Source: Albugo candida
Lineage: Eukaryota; Oomycota; Peronosporomycetes; Albuginales; Albuginaceae
Direction of reading: 5' to 3'
DNA length: 64,000 nucleotides
NCBI GenBank assembly: GCA_905220665.1
Contig: CAJNAR010000165.1
Coordinates: forward strand, 1-64,000
The notes beneath the pieces were generated by a model, which did not search any database, was not told the origin of the DNA, and was given only the letters and a program-made list of their open reading frames with translations. Positions 47,071 through 58,953 of the stretch are shown here, piece after piece. How positions within the stretch are numbered: the first letter of the stretch is position 1; the number at the start of each line of letters is the position of its first letter. The position numbers were made by a program, and so were the translations under genes.

Positions 47071-48091
47071 ATGCGAGTGGCTCATTTGACACGCATTTCC
47101 GTCGGCAGAAATGTGCTTCAGACCTCACGTTTACAAGCCTTCAAATGGCGGAGTAATAAACAGCGCCATATAGCGAGTCGCCGCTTTTCGTGTGCGAAGC
47201 CTGCAATCTTATGCTTATACAGCGAGTTTCAGGTCGCAGAACAGGGGATGGAGGCATTGGAATACCTCAGTAGGTCGTGTCTAAAGTAAATAACAACATA
47301 TATTGTGATTAAAGGGTGTTGCGTGTAGCGGCTCAGCCATTTTGCTTCCACAACGTACGGACTCTGACACGTGGCAATTACTCACTTGTCAACACATTGT
47401 TTGCCCCTGGCGATTTCCGCGCTATTTCAGCGAAAAATGGGACTGGCTTCAGTTTGTTCAGCCTCCACACGTTCAGTATCGCGTCGTCTTGATGGATCCC
47501 CACGCGAAAATTCTGTATGAAGCGCAGTTGGATCCAAAGGTGTGCTTGCATCCGTTGCGTGACGTTGCAATGCTTTCCATTTCGGACGATATCGCTTGTT
47601 TATCACTAACAAAAGCGCTGGAAACCAATTCTATGGGGCCTGTGGATTTTGACCCAGAAATGCTCGAAATTGGAGCTGTACGTTTTTGTTCTTTTGCGAA
47701 TCTTATTTGACCCATTGGCGCGTAGAAGGTGAAGATATACGGCCATGAAGCCGATGAATCGTCCGATTTTGTCCCTCGATGCGTATCTGGACACTTTGCC
47801 GGTCAAAATGGTCACAAACAAGCGTTCGCTTGGACACAACAAGCTGTGCGTGAGGGAATGTGTGGAGGAGCTGTGTTGGATCAAAAGTGTCGCGCTATCG
47901 GTGTGATTGAAGGAATTGTACCAAAACACACAGATGGCGATGAATCGAGCAGTATTGATCAGAATTTGGCAGAACACGTCGCAATGATTCCCTCCGATGT
48001 GATCCAATTTTTTATTCAAAAACATCAAACGAGTGAGCGGGAATTGGAAGCTGTCATTACAGGCACCGCGTTAGCCTCAAATTGTCAATAG
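47071..48091 (+). CDS. Trypsin-fold protease-like protein, catalytic Ser replaced by Cys
   Basis: Three exons give a continuous 309-residue protein: 47,071-47,285, 47,329-47,677 and 47,726-48,091. The introns are 43 nt (GTAAAT...GTGTAG) and 48 nt (GTACGT...GCGTAG). The core resembles a chymotrypsin-like serine protease: NGSAILLP opens the fold, His94 lies in TCQHIV, Asp150 in PLRDVAML, and the nucleophile region is GMCGGAV with Cys234 where GNSGG has Ser. The N-terminus is rich in Arg, Ser and Lys with few acids, which would fit an organelle presequence. Exon joins were chosen because they alone keep frame and motifs; the first exon is less certain. It may be a cysteine-nucleophile protease or a non-catalytic relative. 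It is divergent from the lumazine-synthase array. Confidence 0.78.
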
Positions 48092-48137
48092 ATTCGTGCA
48101 CTTGCGATACGCTGCAAAGACTTCCCATAAGACTCAC

Positions 48138-50643
48138 TTACGAGAGCTTTGGACCCTGCTTTCGCTTCCAGCTCAACTCGTTCAATTTTGTGTTTAATTG
48201 GGAGACAATCGGCTCGACGACGCTTCTTGTGCTGTCATTCATATAACTATCAGCTTGTGTCAGCCGCTGAATCGCTTTTGTCAAAGTTTCGCCGCTGTTT
48301 GAAGTGAGGTAGGCATTCACTGCTTCGTGGAATTCGGCCTTTGTGTTTGCATCGTTGTGGGGGGAGTCTTCCTCAGAGTAAAACGGCACACATAAGAGAT
48401 TGAAAAGTGTTTTGGATACATTGGCAATAAGGTCGGCATACTCGTCAAGTTTTTGGCTCTTTTCCAATAAAACAGCCTCACAGGCTTCCAGGCAGCCTGA
48501 AGAATCACACGAGGCATCAATCAACTGAAGACGGGCGTTTGGGCACAACGCTGCATTCATCAGCACCCCACATGCTGCATGAACAATGCCGAGATTCGAA
48601 CTGTGCAATAGCTGCGTAATGTGTCTCAATATTCCATTGGAAGCTATGGCTGCGACTACATCCTCCCATCTTGTGAGATTGCCAAACGCTCTAACCGCTT
48701 CCATGACAGCTTCCTCATTCATATTTTCAAGTGTACGACCCAACAATAACGTCACACGTAGCCGGGAAGCGTAAATCCAGTCTTGTTCGCCTTCAGGAGC
48801 TTCCAAATAGGATTTTCGACTGCACGAATGATACGACAAGTTTGTGAGACAACTCACAATATTCAGCATCAATTCGTCGAGTTGTTGGCAAAATATTTCT
48901 TCTCCGTATCGACTTGTACCTGCAGCCAATTGTATGGCCTGAAGGCACTCAATCAGCGCCACGATCCGCTTATCAATTGTAATCTGCTCGCTAACACTCG
49001 AATTGATTGCAACATTCGCAATGAGACGAACCAATCTGATCAATAAATCCAAGTTTTCAGTCATCGTTTCGTGTACGATCATTTCCTCGCTTGATAACTT
49101 GCTCTCAGAGGTCAAGCTGTCGATCGATTGCTGCAATAAAGTCTCAAGAAATCCAAAAAAAACGTCACGTCCGTCACAATCGAAATAGATAATCTCGCGA
49201 TTACGATCATTTCCAGCACTCAAATTGCCGAGTACAACAACGATACGAACGATTGTCACGTGGATGAGTTGCAGGTCGTTACTGTCTTGATCTGGGCTGT
49301 CTTGCTGTCTGATACAATGGCGTAACATTTCCAGAAACATTGAAATGTTCTCAGCGGCTTTGCCATTGATTTGAGCTCGCGATGGCTCGTGAAGCGTGAG
49401 ATTGCTCAGAATTCGGAAAATGTTGCATAGTAATTCGATCTGATCGACGCAGCATGCAGCTACATCACAAAGTCTCTGAGAGACCTGAGCCTGATCGAAT
49501 TGCCTCAGATGACGTTTTTTTTGTAAAGTTCTCAACAAGCTCGTCGTCTGAATCAAACAGTGAACGACTTGCAGTTGAAGTGTCTCATTTTCCCATGCAA
49601 ATGCATTCGACCACAATAGCGTCCTTGCAAATGTGCCAATAGCTCCACTGGTTGCGAGTATGTCTTGCATTTTTCCGTCAGTGTTGGCGACATTTTTAAG
49701 TGTGCCAAATGCGTACAAAAGAGCTTTCAGAGAAAATTTAGGCTTGCGATTTTGCCCGAGACGATCAGAGACGACGTCGGTGACACTCAGAATGCTTTCA
49801 ACGTACTGCACGGTAAAGAATCTGTCATTGCTAGCATCTTTGCTCAATGTGAAAAGTGCTTTGGCAACAGAAGTCACGTCACTTTCTCGTTCGTCTTTGA
49901 GGTCGCTAAAATTGCTCGAGTTATCGGAAACGAGCGCTTCGTCCTCTACTCTCGTACACAGTTCAATAATGGTTGGGAAAGCGGCCATCAACGCCTCGAT
50001 TGAGTCGGTATACTTTGGCAGTACGAGGCTCAGCATTGAATCACATGCCTTAAAACGCAACCGCTGGACGTTTGCTTTATCGTACTCACTTTTTTGCGCT
50101 TTCAATTCCAGCAGTGAAGCTTGAGCAAACTCTGACGCGACTTTTCTCAATTCAGATAGGTGGGCTAACTGCGATTCTGCGTCGATTGCTAAATCATCCA
50201 GTAGTGTTAATTGATCAAAGAGTGCAGACAGATGCATCTACACTCATTGGAAAATGAGCCGATTCTGTCCAAACTTAAAGAACGCGGATTCTTACATGCA
50301 GAGGAGATGGAGAAGAAGCCTCGTTATTCACACGTTTGTCTGCCTCGACGCTTGGCCGAATGTCACGTTTAGCTTCAGATACCTTTGTATCTTGATGTTC
50401 CCATCCACCTCGTACTTTTGAGTCGTCTTCGAAAGTGTGAGAAGCTGAGGCTGTTTCGATCGAGGTCGTGCAGGAAATTACATTTTCGCGAGGAAATGAA
50501 GTGTGTTCAATACTGATTCTATGACTGTGTCGGGGCAATCGAGGAACGCATGCTCCTAATCGAGAATCATCCCGATGAAGAAGAGTACGCCTATGTGAAA
50601 GCGGTGTAAAAGGCCTCGAAGGTTTGCTGAGAGACGCTCTTGC
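48138..50643 (-). CDS. Armadillo-repeat protein, ARMC2-like (N-terminus unresolved)
   Basis: The main exon (50,237-48,138) encodes 699 residues of helical armadillo-type repeats, recognisable by recurrent NL-type helix ends such as ALGNLSAGNDRN-like VVLGNLSAG, VRAFGNLTRW and IANVAINSSV. An upstream exon (50,643-50,296) joins through a 58-nt intron (GTAAGA...TGTAG) in phase 0, adding 116 residues. It contains SRPFTPLSHRRTLL, which recalls the RPFTP motif near the N-terminus of ARMC2. That family is needed for axonemal radial spokes in animals, suggesting a flagellar role here. A good acceptor (CTTCTACTTAG) at 50,644 shows at least one more 5' exon, which I could not place. The gene lies tail to tail with the protease-like gene, 46 nt apart. 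Confidence 0.8.
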
Positions 50644-51032
50644 CTAAGTAGAAGAGGGATGAGCCTTCCGGTTCATACCGATCAAAGCGAAACAGATCGA
50701 CCTCGGAAATCACGTGCGATATACCATTACGTGCGACGAATGTGTCCATTTGTGGAACGAACGGATGCAATAACCTCTGAAAAGACTCGGTCTAAATTAA
50801 CGGTTCTTTATTTACATTTATCACAGTGCTTGCGGAATCAATTGGGTGCTTTTAATGTATGATTGCTCAGTGATCATTCCGAGCTTTTCATAGACGAAGA
50901 GATACACATCAGCTTGTACAAAACACGCAGCCTTTTGTGACGAAATCTCAGGCTTTCCGCGTGTTCGGTTCAAAATACCGGTTTCTATTTCACTGGCGGA
51001 CATTTATCGACATTTTCCAGCCCCAAAGAAAG
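50644..51032. other. Spacer with unresolved ARMC2-like 5' exon and eL6 leader
   Basis: Divergent promoters must lie here, between the ARMC2-like gene and eL6. A minus-strand acceptor at 50,644 and protein-like minus-strand sequence near 50,760-50,715 (SEVIASVRS) suggest the missing first exon. On the plus strand a CATTTTCCAG acceptor at ~51,020, 12 nt before the eL6 ATG, suggests an intron in the eL6 leader. Confidence 0.45.
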
Positions 51033-52115
51033 ATGACCGCCGTCAACGGGAAACGTCAAAACATTGCGCTTGCACGTGGGATCAACGCTATTTCATCCAA
51101 TTCACTGGCACGTACAAACGGTCGATTCCAATTCGCAAAGAAGAAGGCAGAAAAGAAAATTGTTGCGCCTAAAACGCGACCCAACAAGAAGAAATGGTAT
51201 CCCGCGGATTATATTCCAAAACGTCTCGCATCGGCAAAAACTGTGCGAAACAGCAAGAAGACTGCAGTCTTGCGTAAATCCATCACTCCAGGAACAGTTT
51301 TGATCCTGTTGTCTGGTCGATTCCGTGGCAAACGCGTCGTATTTCTGAAGCAGCTTCCGTCGGGAACTCTACTGGTTACTGGTACGTCAATAAGAAAAAG
51401 TGGAATTCAATGATGCAAACTGACAACGAGAGGCGGTAATTGGCTCACATCAATCGATTGTGTGGGATATCTTCCTGTGCATTCGATTGAAAGCGTTGAG
51501 CGCTTTTTCGACCTGTTCTTTTGTTCAGTGTGGAAAAAGTGCGTATCGCGCTGTAGGCTTCTTACTGCTAAAGATATGCAAGATTATGAGAGCTGAGAAT
51601 TCAATGCGCCGACACATCTGTACTGACTGTATCGATTGGGTTGTAGGTCCTTACAAGATCAATGGCGTTCCTCTACGACGTGTCAATCAAGCGTACGTGA
51701 TTGCGACTTCGACAAAAATTGATATTTCCGGTATTCCGTCTATCGATATTGACGACTCGTACTTTGCCAAAGAGAAAGTGACCAAGAAAAGCTCAAAAGA
51801 AGACCAGTTCTTTGAACAATCGACTTCGGTGCGTATGCATTCTTTTGATTCTACCAGCGCATGCTCAAGCTGAAAGTATCGTTCGAGTGTTTTGCATTCA
51901 ATCGGCGCTTGGAATCGCTGTGACAAAGTTCCCAACACAACCTGACACTTTGTGTGTTGTAGGCTCCTGTCATCAGCGAACAACGACGAAAAGATCAGAA
52001 AGCAGTGGATCAAGTACTCATCAAGCAGATTGAGGCTGAACCGCTTCTGAAAGCGTATCTGAATGCCAAATTCTCACTCACAAAAAAAGACATTGTGCAC
52101 GAAATGATTTTTTAG
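51033..52115 (+). CDS. 60S ribosomal protein eL6
   Basis: Three exons (51,033-51,381, 51,647-51,828 and 51,963-52,115) splice into 227 residues of ribosomal protein eL6, a component of the cytosolic large subunit. Diagnostic stretches are [49 protein letters not shown], then across the first intron [20 protein letters not shown], and a charged C-terminus ([19 protein letters not shown]). Introns are 265 and 134 nt with GT-AG ends (GTACGT...TTGTAG and GTGCGT...TTGTAG). Like other eL6 proteins it has a Lys/Arg-rich N-terminal extension. Splice sites keep frame exactly, so this gene also calibrates intron calls in the window. Confidence 0.97.
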
Positions 52116-53647
52116 ATAGCGACGGTCATCTTTATCGTTAAAAGTAGGGCGATAATCAATCGGGGAATACAAATGGCTTTCGCTCTCTTTTCGTACACAT
52201 TGTGTTTCGCAACTAATCACATTCAGAGTCGACTGTGTGGATTTCGCACTTCCGACACATTTCCATGCCTCTGTAAGCATTGAGGTTAAGGCTACCGCGG
52301 CCGATGTATCGTACAGAATAGCTCGCCACCTGTTGGGCTTGCTGGCTTGCCCTCATGCAAAAGCGAGGCATGAGGACACGGAAGGTCAGTCGGTCAGAGG
52401 TGAGAGGTTGGAGTACCCAAAGTGTTGCAATGCATGCGCATGTTAGATGGATGTAATCTTTGGATACTATGAAGTCGTTTGATCTTTGGTCGCCGTAGTA
52501 AAGGATGGTATTTTCAAGCTTCAATTTTAGCGCTTAGTGGCAATATGCACCATGCTCGTCAACTGAGTCTACGTGCAGTCACCCAAGAATAGATCCACAA
52601 GGTATAGGCTTAGAGTTAAGATGAATCACATCAATTCTTCTACAACAAAGCGCTCTAGGCTCTAGGCTATATAAACCATTGTAGTAGACATGACCTAAAT
52701 TGAGTTTGATCAGTCCTTTTCAAATGGACGGCATAGTATCGCGACACCGATAAGCCTCGACTGGTTTTGATTCCTTCTTAATCCCAAGGTCATATATAAT
52801 GCTCCTTGATTACAGTCGTACGAAGCGCAGTCCTTTGGACATGGACTGCACGCGACTTGAAGCTTGGCCATAGTACAAACACAAAATAGTAGTCTATGCC
52901 TTGTAATGTCATCAACAAACGGAGGATCCTGCTTCGTAATCTTCGTCTGATTACAATACCAGGCTTACATACATCATACGTTGAGAACTTCACTCTGAAA
53001 ACGTGATCTATCACTTACATGCTCAGATAGTGCCTCAGAAAGCAGTGGCCAACGACCTTACCCAAGTGCTATCCTGATTCTTCACATAAGGTGCTTTATG
53101 TGAATTGCTGCTTCTTGCAGTGTAAAGTATCCAGGTTCTCTGACAGCAGCATACAGCCATCATACCGAATACATAGATTAGAAGCATGACTGCCCACAAT
53201 CCAGCAAGCGACTCCCTTAGCGCCGAACAAATCGAAAGCTTTTGTAGGAATAGCATCGGTCAGCAGCGCTTACTTCTGTTGCACGTAATATATCACTCAT
53301 TGACGCTATTCTCTTTAGAAAAGACATATAATTTTTCTAAATACGACTAATTGCCCAAAAAAATAAATATATGTAGCTTTCCTTCTCGAGTATGCGCTGT
53401 CACTATCTGACTACAGTTCCAGATCACTTCCGATGAAAACATAAGAACGAGGAGTTCTTTCCAGATACCAGGTATCTACGGCGGATTAAGCTATCGCAGA
53501 GCCCAAAACTTTTCTTAATTTGGTGAATTGTCATGTCAAAGAAGCTATGTGGAAATTGACATGGCTATCTGATACATCGCATTTGCGCATTGGATCGAGC
53601 CGTAAATGATTGGCGGAAAACATCTTGTGATCAAAAAGACCGAATTG
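52116..53647. other. Intergenic stretch without a convincing gene
   Basis: Minus-strand open pieces at 52,524-52,213 and 52,280-52,074 lie just beyond eL6 and look partly protein-like (ESHLYSPIDYRPTFNDKDD), but I see no start, continuity or known motif. From 52,600 to 53,600 the sequence is AT-rich without recognisable features. The boundary marks the change from the housekeeping island to the effector repeats. Confidence 0.5.
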
Positions 53648-55735
53648 ATGGGATGTTCGATTGCGTTATGTATTGCAGTCTCTATCCTTCTGGTAACGAA
53701 AAGCTCATCACGAACGTGGGAAGCGTCACACTATAAAACGGGCTTTTTGATTGTCACCGATGTGCTCTTGGAAGATTGCCATACGTGCTTGATCCAGAAG
53801 GCTGGTTTGCAACGACTCATTCTTGTCAAGAACGACAGCGGCACACTAACGTATTTGGTAGAAGGCCGTGCTGCAACGCAAGACTTGATCTTATTCCAAT
53901 GTATCGATACGAAGATGTGCCAATTGCAAACTGACAATAGTCAATTTCCGAGTTGGATTGAATCCCACCGCAAAGTATCAGTGATTGAATACAGCATTAG
54001 CGTCCTATCGATACAAATAGACAGTAAAGTGTCCGGAAAACCACACACTGACGCCCTCCATGTAATTAACCCAGTTCTACAGTCTTACAAGAAAATCGGT
54101 TTTTTCTTTGCTGATGGATACAATGTCGCGTCTTTCAATGTCCACAGTGTGGAGAAAGCAGGAAAAAAGCAGTTCGACAAAAGTTCAACCTTCACTTCAA
54201 GCAATGCGATTACAAGGAGACCTAATACGATTCCTCACCACCCGATACACTCTTCTGATCCTCGTTGCTTTGTATGTTTATCATGCTCCTTCCAATGTGA
54301 AAGGTGTCTGGCGCTACACAGTACATCATTTGGTATTCGAACCTACTATATAAAATTCCAAGCATCCACATTGCAGACTGTTTACGCACTTGAAAGCATT
54401 TACGATCATGCCAGCATTTTCGTGAGCTGCGGCTTCAGGTTTTGTCCTACTATGGAGTCCCTATCTGAGAAAGCTTGTGATAAAATTGATCAAATTTTTT
54501 CGAAAGACAAAATAGCATTGGAAGTTGCAGGCACATCAATCAATGAGGCCTTTGAGATATTTTACAGAAACAATAAAGTCACAGGCATTGACGGACATCA
54601 TGGATATCAAAACCAAGCAGATAAGCAACCTCTTATATCAAGTATGGAGGATATTTTGTTCAAGTATCTCATCTGGAACCAAAAACCGCCGAAAGTGAGA
54701 AAAACAGGAGTTCTACCAGGTTTTCTCAAGACCCAGCAATCCAGGCAAGCCGGAAAAGTACTCACGGGAGTATTTGATAAATGTGCGCATTTGTATGCGT
54801 ATCCAAACTCCCGACATGAGTGTATCAATTGCATGTTCCATAGTATCAACACAGATATGATTATCAGCACCATTTCTCAGACAGAAGTGATGGTTTTCTT
54901 CCGGAAAACTGATATCTCCGCTACAGTCGATTGTATAGAAAACAAGGTGTGTGCACGAATTGAACGACGGCTTCCGGTTGATTGTTACACACACCGAATG
55001 TATCATAAATTTAATCCGAATGTGTATCCAGAGCTTTCCATTTTTGAAAGCTTACAACTCGACGAAAGGTTTTGTGCTGTCATTTCTCACACAGCAGTCA
55101 ACCAAAATTATTGTACGACTTGTGTCAAGCGCACTTCTCCGACGAAGACTCACGAGCTGGTGTCAGAAAGGTACTCAGTGTTGTTGTCATCAATAACAGA
55201 AAACAAAGGATATGGGTGGCACGAGCTAGAAAGGACTTTGCGTGAGTGTTACGGGGGAGCGATGACGAAATGTGCAAAGATGCAATTAGTATCGGAAATG
55301 ATATGCTCCGAGCACAAACAGTATAAAGAAAGTCTGCAAAGTGGTGATCGATTATGCAAAGACACAAGAGAAAAATTACGAATGGGTAAAGACGAGGATT
55401 TGCTGTGGCCCCCAAGCAATACCGTTGCTCATGGAAACACGATATTTGATGAAAGAGCGGTTCTTATGGTCGAATTTGAGGCTAGAAGGCCAGAAATGTG
55501 CATCAGGTGCATGGTCTTGCGGACGGAAGTTTTTTATTTCTCCGTTATGTCTCATCATCATAAGCAATTCGGGTATTTGTGGATGACTCAGAATCACAAG
55601 AGTATCCTAGAATATTGCTTGGGGGAATTAATCTGCACAGATTTATGGCATCTTAAAAAGAGTAGCAACCTGGTGATCCGACGGAGTGGATTACGACCCT
55701 TATGCAATGGTGACCTTAATTTACTTTTTCTTTAA
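53648..55735 (+). CDS. CCG-type secreted cysteine-rich protein A, 695 aa
   Basis: Begins with a hydrophobic signal peptide (ALCIAVSILLV) followed by a polar SSSRT region where cleavage is likely. The CX2CX5G motif that names the Albugo CCG effector class follows at once (CHTCLIQKAG). Further CX2C pairs (CFVC, CINC, CTTC, CIRC) occur along the protein, each followed by a second Cys pair, giving five modules as in copy B. I chose the ATG at 53,648 rather than 53,606 because it puts the signal peptide at the N-terminus and the earlier ATG is not conserved in the paralogue. Intronless. Protein identity with B is moderate except over the last ~25 residues, which are almost the same. The host target is unknown. 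Confidence 0.85.
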   Translation: MGCSIALCIAVSILLVTKSSSRTWEASHYKTGFLIVTDVLLEDCHTCLIQKAGLQRLILVKNDSGTLTYLVEGRAATQDLILFQCIDTKMCQLQTDNSQFPSWIESHRKVSVIEYSISVLSIQIDSKVSGKPHTDALHVINPVLQSYKKIGFFFADGYNVASFNVHSVEKAGKKQFDKSSTFTSSNAITRRPNTIPHHPIHSSDPRCFVCLSCSFQCERCLALHSTSFGIRTYYIKFQASTLQTVYALESIYDHASIFVSCGFRFCPTMESLSEKACDKIDQIFSKDKIALEVAGTSINEAFEIFYRNNKVTGIDGHHGYQNQADKQPLISSMEDILFKYLIWNQKPPKVRKTGVLPGFLKTQQSRQAGKVLTGVFDKCAHLYAYPNSRHECINCMFHSINTDMIISTISQTEVMVFFRKTDISATVDCIENKVCARIERRLPVDCYTHRMYHKFNPNVYPELSIFESLQLDERFCAVISHTAVNQNYCTTCVKRTSPTKTHELVSERYSVLLSSITENKGYGWHELERTLRECYGGAMTKCAKMQLVSEMICSEHKQYKESLQSGDRLCKDTREKLRMGKDEDLLWPPSNTVAHGNTIFDERAVLMVEFEARRPEMCIRCMVLRTEVFYFSVMSHHHKQFGYLWMTQNHKSILEYCLGELICTDLWHLKKSSNLVIRRSGLRPLCNGDLNLLFL

Positions 55736-56935
55736 GCAGACGGACATGGTAAAGTCATGGCTGGGAAGGAACATTATCCCCTACGATCTGGGAAACGTCG
55801 TAGTCACTCAAGGATACACGCATGAGACTTCTCTTCTATCTGCTCAGCGGTCTTTGCTGATGATTCTAGAATTTGTAGCAGCGCTGGCAGATTTGATGAA
55901 AAAAAGAATTTTCATTGTTGCTCGAACGCTTATCTCTCACATATGTATACGAGTAAAGGTGATCATTTATTTGTACTGGTGTCAGATAGAGGTTGATTAT
56001 TCAGTGAAGAGGTACTAATCGATGCGATCAAGTAGGTTTTTCATTGCGGAATCAGCCCTGCCAAAAAAACCAACATGGTACTTAATTATAGCGTATCCGC
56101 AGTCATTCGACACTTAATGACTTTGCTTGTTCGTCCTTTAGGTCGAGGTCGTGTTGCACTCCTCAATTTTTCTACCCATGGGTCCAAAAACCATGATGAA
56201 ACGCGAGCATCTCGCATTTATACAATAGCTTTAACTCGAGATGACTTATGTGCGGTCGAAAAGGTCACAACAGAGGACACTGTGTTTGCGGAAACAAAGA
56301 CAAAGACGAATTCTTTGCTATTGATAACAATATAAACGAGACCGACTATACGCAAGTTTGTATGTAATTTGTACTGTGTCCTCTTGTGAAAGTGTATGCA
56401 TTCGGAATTTAATCTTCATCGTTATCGCCAAATGGTCTAGTGCTTTATTGAGCACCATAACGTTCCCATCCACAACACTATCCACTTAGTATTGGGAATC
56501 TTGCCCAAGTAAAGGTGATAGTTAGCAACAAAGAGGTCTCAGCGGCTCTGAGCAACTTCGAATTCTACATCCATCACAAATTCAGTCGACACATACCATC
56601 TCAGCTACGACAATACTGTATATAATCAACGTCAAGCATGATTCTAGCAGACAGATACTAATATCGCTATAAACATTATGTTATTTAGCATAGCGTAGGC
56701 AACTAGCGAAGTCAGTAAGTCTAATTCTAGTAATATAGACACCTTCAAATGTGCTATAGCAGAACCAAAATACGTTACTCTATCGATTTATCAATAAGAA
56801 GCAAAATGATAGCTGAAATGAGTATCAAATACATCGCATTAGCGCAGTGGGCAGAGTCGTAAGTGATTGGTGAAAAACATCTACTAGTCAAATATATAGA
56901 ATCGAGTCGGTGGAAGCCACACTCTCTATGAAGCA
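55736..56935. repeat. Spacer repeat between effector genes A and B
   Basis: This spacer recurs in reverse orientation upstream of gene C (63,241-64,000, essentially identical over 56,176-56,935) and, more diverged, downstream of gene C (60,240-61,098) and in part downstream of gene B (59,060-59,560). It contains 'CGCGAGCATCTCGCATTTAT' and 'GTGTCCTCTTGTG' landmarks. No gene is supported in it; it probably holds the terminator of A and the promoter of B. Confidence 0.8.
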
Positions 56936-58953
56936 ATGGACCTAATACACTTACCGATTGCGTTCTGTGTCACAACTTTTATCCTCCTGGTAACGAAAAG
57001 CTCATCACAAACATGGGAAGCGTCATATTATGAAACGGGATTTTTAATTGTCGCCCATGTGCCCTTAGAAGATTGCCATACGTGCTTGATCCGAAAGGCT
57101 GGTGTGCATCGACTCATTCTTGTCAAGGAATTTAGCGGCACACGAACGTATTTAGTAAAAGGCCGTGCTGCAACGCTAGACTTGATCTCAGTACAATGTA
57201 TCGATATGAAAATATGTCAATTGCAAACTGACATTAGCCAATTTCAGACTTGGACGAAACCCTTCCACAAACTATCAGTGATTGAATACAGCATTAGCGT
57301 CCTGTCGACACAAATAGAAATCAAGGTCTCCAATACAGCTCACACTGATACCCCCCACGTAATTAACCCGATTCTACAGTCTTACAAGGGAACCACTGTT
57401 TTCTTTTCTGATGTAAAATTATTCGCGTCTCACAATGTCTATACTTTGGCAAAAACAGAAAAGATTCCGTCCAAAAAAACTGTTACCGAGACTTCTAATC
57501 TTGGATCTGAATGGAGGAAGCAAATGGTTAAGGGTTTACCCGGTATGAGCCCTCATCGCCCGGGACAATCTTCTCATCCTCGTTGCTTTGTATGTTTATC
57601 ATGCTCCTTTCAATGTGCAAGGTGTCTGTCGCTCCACAGTACTTCATTCGGTATTCGAACCTACTATGTAAAATTCCAAGCATCCACAATGCATACTATT
57701 TACGCATTTGCAAGCATTTACGATCGTGTCACTATTGACATATACTGCGGCATTAATTTCTGTCCTACTATGGAGTCCCTGTCTGATAAAGCATGTAGCA
57801 CAATCGATTACATCTTTTCGACACACAAGACAGCATTGAACGTTGCAGGAGCATCAATCACTGAGGAGTTTGCAAAATTCTATAGAAATGATGAAGTCAC
57901 ACGTGCTAACGCAAAAAAGGGATATCAAAGTCAACTAAACGATCGACGTCTTCTTTCAAGTATGGAGGATATTTGGTTCATAAATCGTATGTCTGACCTA
58001 GACGCCTTGAATGTAAGAAGAACAGAAATTTCGGCACCTTTTCACAGCAAATTGAAGCTCTCCATGCAAGTCGAAATTGTACTCATGCGCGGAATCAATG
58101 ATTGTGCGCATTTGCATACATCTCCAAACTCTCGAGCTGAATGTATCAGCTGCATGCTCCTTGTTATCAAAACAGGTATGATTGTCAGCACAATCTCTCA
58201 GACGGAAGTGATGGTTTTCTTTCAGAAAACTGATCTCTCCGCTACAGTCGATTGTGTGCATAAGAAGGCGTGTTTACAAATCAAAACACAGCTCCCAATT
58301 AGCTGCCACACACATCGAATGTACCATAGAGTGAATCCGAATGTTTATCCAGAGCTTTCCATTTTCAAGAACTTGAAACTCGAGCGCCCAGTTTGTGCTG
58401 TCATTTCTCACAAAGCAGAAAGCCACCAATCTTGTAGAACTTGTGTGCAACGGGTTTTCAAGAAGAAGACTCACCAGCTGGTGTCAGAAATATACTCATT
58501 GTTGTTGTCATCAATAACGGAAAACAAAGAACTTGGGCTGTACGAGCTAGAAAGGGTTTTGCATATGTGCCTCGGGAGAGCGAGGACGAAATGTGTAAAG
58601 GTGCAATTATTCCCGGAAATGATATGCTCTGAGCACGAACAGTACAAGGAAAGTACGGAAAGTGGTGATCGACTGGCCGACGCCACAAGAGAGCAATTAC
58701 GAATGGGTAAAGACAAGGATTTGCTGTGGCCCCCAATCAATAACGTTGGTCATGAAGACACGATAGTCGATGAAAGAGCTGTTTTTATGGTCGAATTCGA
58801 GGCTACAAGGCCAGAACTGTGCATCAGATGCATGGTCTCGCGGACGGAAGTTTTCTTTTTTTCCGTAGTATATCAGAAAAATAAAAATCAATTCGGATAT
58901 TTTTGGATGACTCAGAATCACAAGGGTGTCCTAGAATATTGCTTGGAGAATAA
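56176..58953. repeat. Inverted repeat, left arm
   Basis: Position x here pairs with 120,176 minus x on the other strand. From 56,176 (paired with base 64,000) to ~58,953 I saw no difference in any part I compared. Beyond 58,953, toward the centre, mismatches start immediately. The arm contains the spacer and gene B up to residue 672. Confidence 0.9.

Noticed and set aside
53606..53647. Upstream ATG for effector gene A
   Set aside because: The 14 added residues would precede the signal peptide and the codon is not an ATG in paralogue B.
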